In this document: piece by piece, positions 6,363 to 7,908 of the stretch | How the letters are laid out: the number at the start of each line of letters is the position of its first letter | Numbering within the stretch: the stretch's first letter is position 1 | NCBI GenBank assembly: GCA_002501135.1 | Contig: DLRQ01000003.1 | Span: 5,305-13,212, forward strand | Direction: 5' to 3' | DNA from: Candidatus Neomicrothrix sp. UBA7884 | GTDB lineage: Bacteria > Actinomycetota > Acidimicrobiia > Acidimicrobiales > MedAcidi-G1 | DNA length: 7,908 nucleotides | The notes under the pieces: model-generated | The model's input: the letters and a program-made list of their open reading frames with translations, nothing else | The model's database searches: none | What the model was told of the DNA's origin: nothing | Translations under genes and position numbers: made by a program

Positions 6363-6377
6363 GGCGGCTTTCCCGCC
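6363..6377. terminator. Hairpin just past the aldehyde dehydrogenase stop
   Basis: GGCGG (6363-6367) pairs with CCGCC (6373-6377) over a CTTTC loop, 22 nt downstream of the aldehyde dehydrogenase stop on the - strand. The stem is all G-C but only 5 bp, and no clear T-run follows on either strand. It is a candidate 3' element only. Confidence 0.25.
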
Positions 6378-6399
6378 GGCGGAGGGGCCTGGGCTCAGG

Positions 6400-7821
6400 T
6401 CACGCCTGGATGACGATGAGGCGTTCCTCGGTCATCTCGCGCACGGTGTAGGCGGGACCCTCACGGGTGTTTCCCGAGTCACGGATTCCACCGTACGGCA
6501 TGTGGTCGGCCCTCCATGACGGTGACTCGTTGATCATCACCCCTCCGAAGTCGAGCACCTCGGCGGCACGCAGAGCCTTGGCGATGTCGCTCGTGAACAC
6601 GGCGGCCTGGAGGCCGTAGTCGCTGGCGTTGGAGCGGGCGAGGGCCTCTTCGAAGTCGGTGTAGGTGGCGATTCCAACGACCGGTCCGAACACCTCAATG
6701 CAGCTGATCTTCATGTCATCGGTCATACCGGTCAGGATGGTCGGAGCGAGCACCCCATTTTCGACCGTGCCGCCACACACCAGGTCCGCTCCGGCCGCCC
6801 GGGCTTCGTCCACCCAGGCACCTACACGCTTGGTTTCACCGCCGTCGATGAGCGATGAGACGACGGTTGCCGGGTCTGCCGGGTCTCCTACCGACAGGCC
6901 TGCCACCTCTGCTGCGAGCGCCTCGGTGAACTCCTCTGCGATCTGTTCGTGCACGTAGATCCGCTGGGTGGAGATGCAGGTCTGGCCCGAGTAGGTGTAG
7001 GCGGCGGCCTTCACGACGGCTGCCGCCCGCTTCACGTCGGCGTCGGGTTCGATGACGATCGGTGAGTTGTTGCCCAACTCAAGCGAGACCTTCTTCTTGG
7101 GGGCGCGGGCCCTGATATCCCATCCGACGGCAGGTGAGCCGGTGAAGGTGATCATGGCGACGTCGTCGTGGTCGACCAGGTGGCTGGCTGTGCGGCCGGG
7201 GCAGGTGACAACGTTCAGCCAGCCCGGGGGCAGGCCGCACTCGTCCAACAGCAGTTCTGCCAGCCTTATAGCCGTCAGTGGTGTGGCCGAGGCCGGCTTG
7301 AGCACCACCGGGCAACCGGCTGCAATCGCCGGGGCGATCTTGTGGCAGACAAGGTTGAGGGGGAAGTTGAAGGGCGTGATGGCCCCGATGACTCCGATCG
7401 GCACCCGCTTTACGAAGGCTGTCTTGCCCTCGCCGGCGGAACTGGCGTCCATGGTTATGTAGTCGCCCCCGAGGGTCCGGGCGGCCGCCGCTGAGAAGTG
7501 GGCCGTGTCGACCGCCCTGGCGGCCTCGCCGCGGGCCGACGTGATTGGCTTTCCCGCCTCGGCTGAGATGCTCTGGGCCATCTCCTCCTGATGGTTGGTG
7601 AGGCTCACGGCCAGACGGTCGAGGATTGCGGCCCGCTCGTGGGTGGGGATGACTCCGGCACGGAGGGTTGCCGCTGCCGTGGCCACGGCAGCGTCGAGGT
7701 TGTCGGTGGTGCCGGTTGGCACCGTGCCGAGGAGGCGGCTGTCGTAGGGCGAGTGGACCTCTGTCGCCGTCTCGGCGTCAACGCGCTCGTCGCCGATGAT
7801 CATCAGGTGGTGGGAAGACAT
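6400..7821 (-). CDS. NAD(P)-dependent aldehyde dehydrogenase
   Basis: This 473-residue ALDH-superfamily enzyme oxidises an aldehyde to the carboxylic acid with NAD(P)+. All core motifs are present: Asn152 in TPFNFP (oxyanion hole), Lys175 in LKPAS (cofactor ribose), Glu248 in LELGNNSP (general base), the catalytic Cys282 in SGQTCIS, and Glu376 in EVFGPV. The C-terminal stretch with WRADHMPYGGIRDSG and EMTEERLIV resembles the branch of small-aldehyde or phospho-aldehyde dehydrogenases (ALDH21-like or lactaldehyde-type). I cannot fix the substrate. The Cys motif GQTCISTQRIYV differs from the GEVCLCTSRI pattern of 2-aminomuconate semialdehyde dehydrogenases, so it is probably not the later enzyme of tryptophan catabolism. 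There is no signal peptide. The start at 7821 has GAGGTG (7827-7832) 5 nt upstream. It is convergent with the hydrolase gene and appears monocistronic within this window. Confidence 0.93.
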   Translation of the reverse strand: MSSHHLMIIGDERVDAETATEVHSPYDSRLLGTVPTGTTDNLDAAVATAAATLRAGVIPTHERAAILDRLAVSLTNHQEEMAQSISAEAGKPITSARGEAARAVDTAHFSAAAARTLGGDYITMDASSAGEGKTAFVKRVPIGVIGAITPFNFPLNLVCHKIAPAIAAGCPVVLKPASATPLTAIRLAELLLDECGLPPGWLNVVTCPGRTASHLVDHDDVAMITFTGSPAVGWDIRARAPKKKVSLELGNNSPIVIEPDADVKRAAAVVKAAAYTYSGQTCISTQRIYVHEQIAEEFTEALAAEVAGLSVGDPADPATVVSSLIDGGETKRVGAWVDEARAAGADLVCGGTVENGVLAPTILTGMTDDMKISCIEVFGPVVGIATYTDFEEALARSNASDYGLQAAVFTSDIAKALRAAEVLDFGGVMINESPSWRADHMPYGGIRDSGNTREGPAYTVREMTEERLIVIQA

Positions 7822-7868
7822 GTGTGCACCTCGCCGTGTGGTCTCTGGATCGCAGGATGGTGAGCGGC

Positions 7869-7888
7869 AATCTACACTGCGGCAGATT
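7869..7888 (-). promoter_or_regulatory. Candidate promoter/operator of the aldehyde dehydrogenase
   Basis: Read on the - strand, TAGATT (7869-7874) matches a -10 box at 4 of 6 positions, 47 nt before the start codon. No good -35 is visible. The same bases form one arm of the inverted repeat AATCT-N10-AGATT (7869-7873 and 7884-7888). That repeat overlaps a 9-nt odd palindrome, CTGCGGCAG (7877-7885). A dimeric repressor site covering the promoter is possible, but the arms are short. Confidence 0.25.
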
Positions 7889-7908
7889 CTTTGGTCCCTA
7901 ACGAATGC

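Larger units (their letters stand above)
6149..6399. other. Non-coding region between convergent genes
   Basis: This 251-nt stretch separates the ends of the alpha/beta hydrolase and the aldehyde dehydrogenase. No reading frame in it has recognisable protein similarity or a good ribosome binding site. It contains three short hairpins and an 8-bp direct repeat, GGTTGCTG, at 6197-6204 and 6212-6219. It most likely serves as the shared 3' region where both transcripts end. Confidence 0.5.

Noticed and set aside
6199..6519. Open frame of about 106 codons on the + strand running from the intergenic region into the aldehyde dehydrogenase
   Set aside because: It has no recognisable protein similarity and no good ribosome binding site, and its second half is antisense to a well-supported aldehyde dehydrogenase.
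6400..7821. Identification of the aldehyde dehydrogenase as 2-aminomuconate semialdehyde dehydrogenase of tryptophan catabolism
   Set aside because: The active-site segment GQTCISTQRIYV and the C-terminal DHMPYGG pattern do not match that subfamily. The gene is also on the opposite strand, 2.6 kb from the kynurenine genes.

Overview
This is a high-GC, densely packed bacterial window (by eye a little over 60% G+C, with G/C-rich third codon positions). Protein style and base composition suggest an actinobacterium, perhaps an environmental lineage such as Acidimicrobiia. The taxon is an inference and is not tested here. I see no mobile element, CRISPR array, tRNA or rRNA. The 5' edge of the window cuts the first gene.

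Region 1 (1-3795, + strand) is a kynurenine-pathway operon running roughly opposite to pathway order: kynureninase (5'-truncated by the window edge), kynurenine 3-monooxygenase, tryptophan 2,3-dioxygenase, then a small class I SAM-dependent methyltransferase with two His-rich patches. The first three genes overlap or nearly touch, which points to translational coupling. The methyltransferase follows after 41 nt with its own strong ribosome binding site and no convincing terminator before it. Together the first three enzymes take L-tryptophan to N-formylkynurenine, L-kynurenine to 3-hydroxykynurenine, and 3-hydroxykynurenine to 3-hydroxyanthranilate plus alanine. The deformylation step between the first two has no recognisable canonical enzyme here. 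The kynureninase carries the Ser-Asn pair typical of enzymes that prefer 3-hydroxykynurenine, which fits the adjacent monooxygenase.

Region 2 (3796-6148) holds an amidase-signature hydrolase on the - strand, tail-to-tail with the methyltransferase (12-nt gap). A divergent alpha/beta hydrolase of the RdmC-like type follows on the + strand, separated from the amidase start by only 46 nt. Both are hydrolases of unknown substrate. Either could in principle supply the missing formamidase step, but nothing in the sequence proves it.

Region 3 (6149-7908) starts with a 251-nt non-coding stretch between convergent genes that contains a few short hairpins. It continues with a complete NAD(P)-dependent aldehyde dehydrogenase on the - strand and ends in an 87-nt upstream region with a small inverted repeat over a weak -10-like box.

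The most interesting possibility is that the operon makes a methylated hydroxyanthranilate-type metabolite, since a methyltransferase is attached to the kynurenine genes as in actinomycin and pyrrolobenzodiazepine precursor pathways. The alternative is ordinary tryptophan catabolism or NAD precursor supply with an unrelated methyltransferase alongside.
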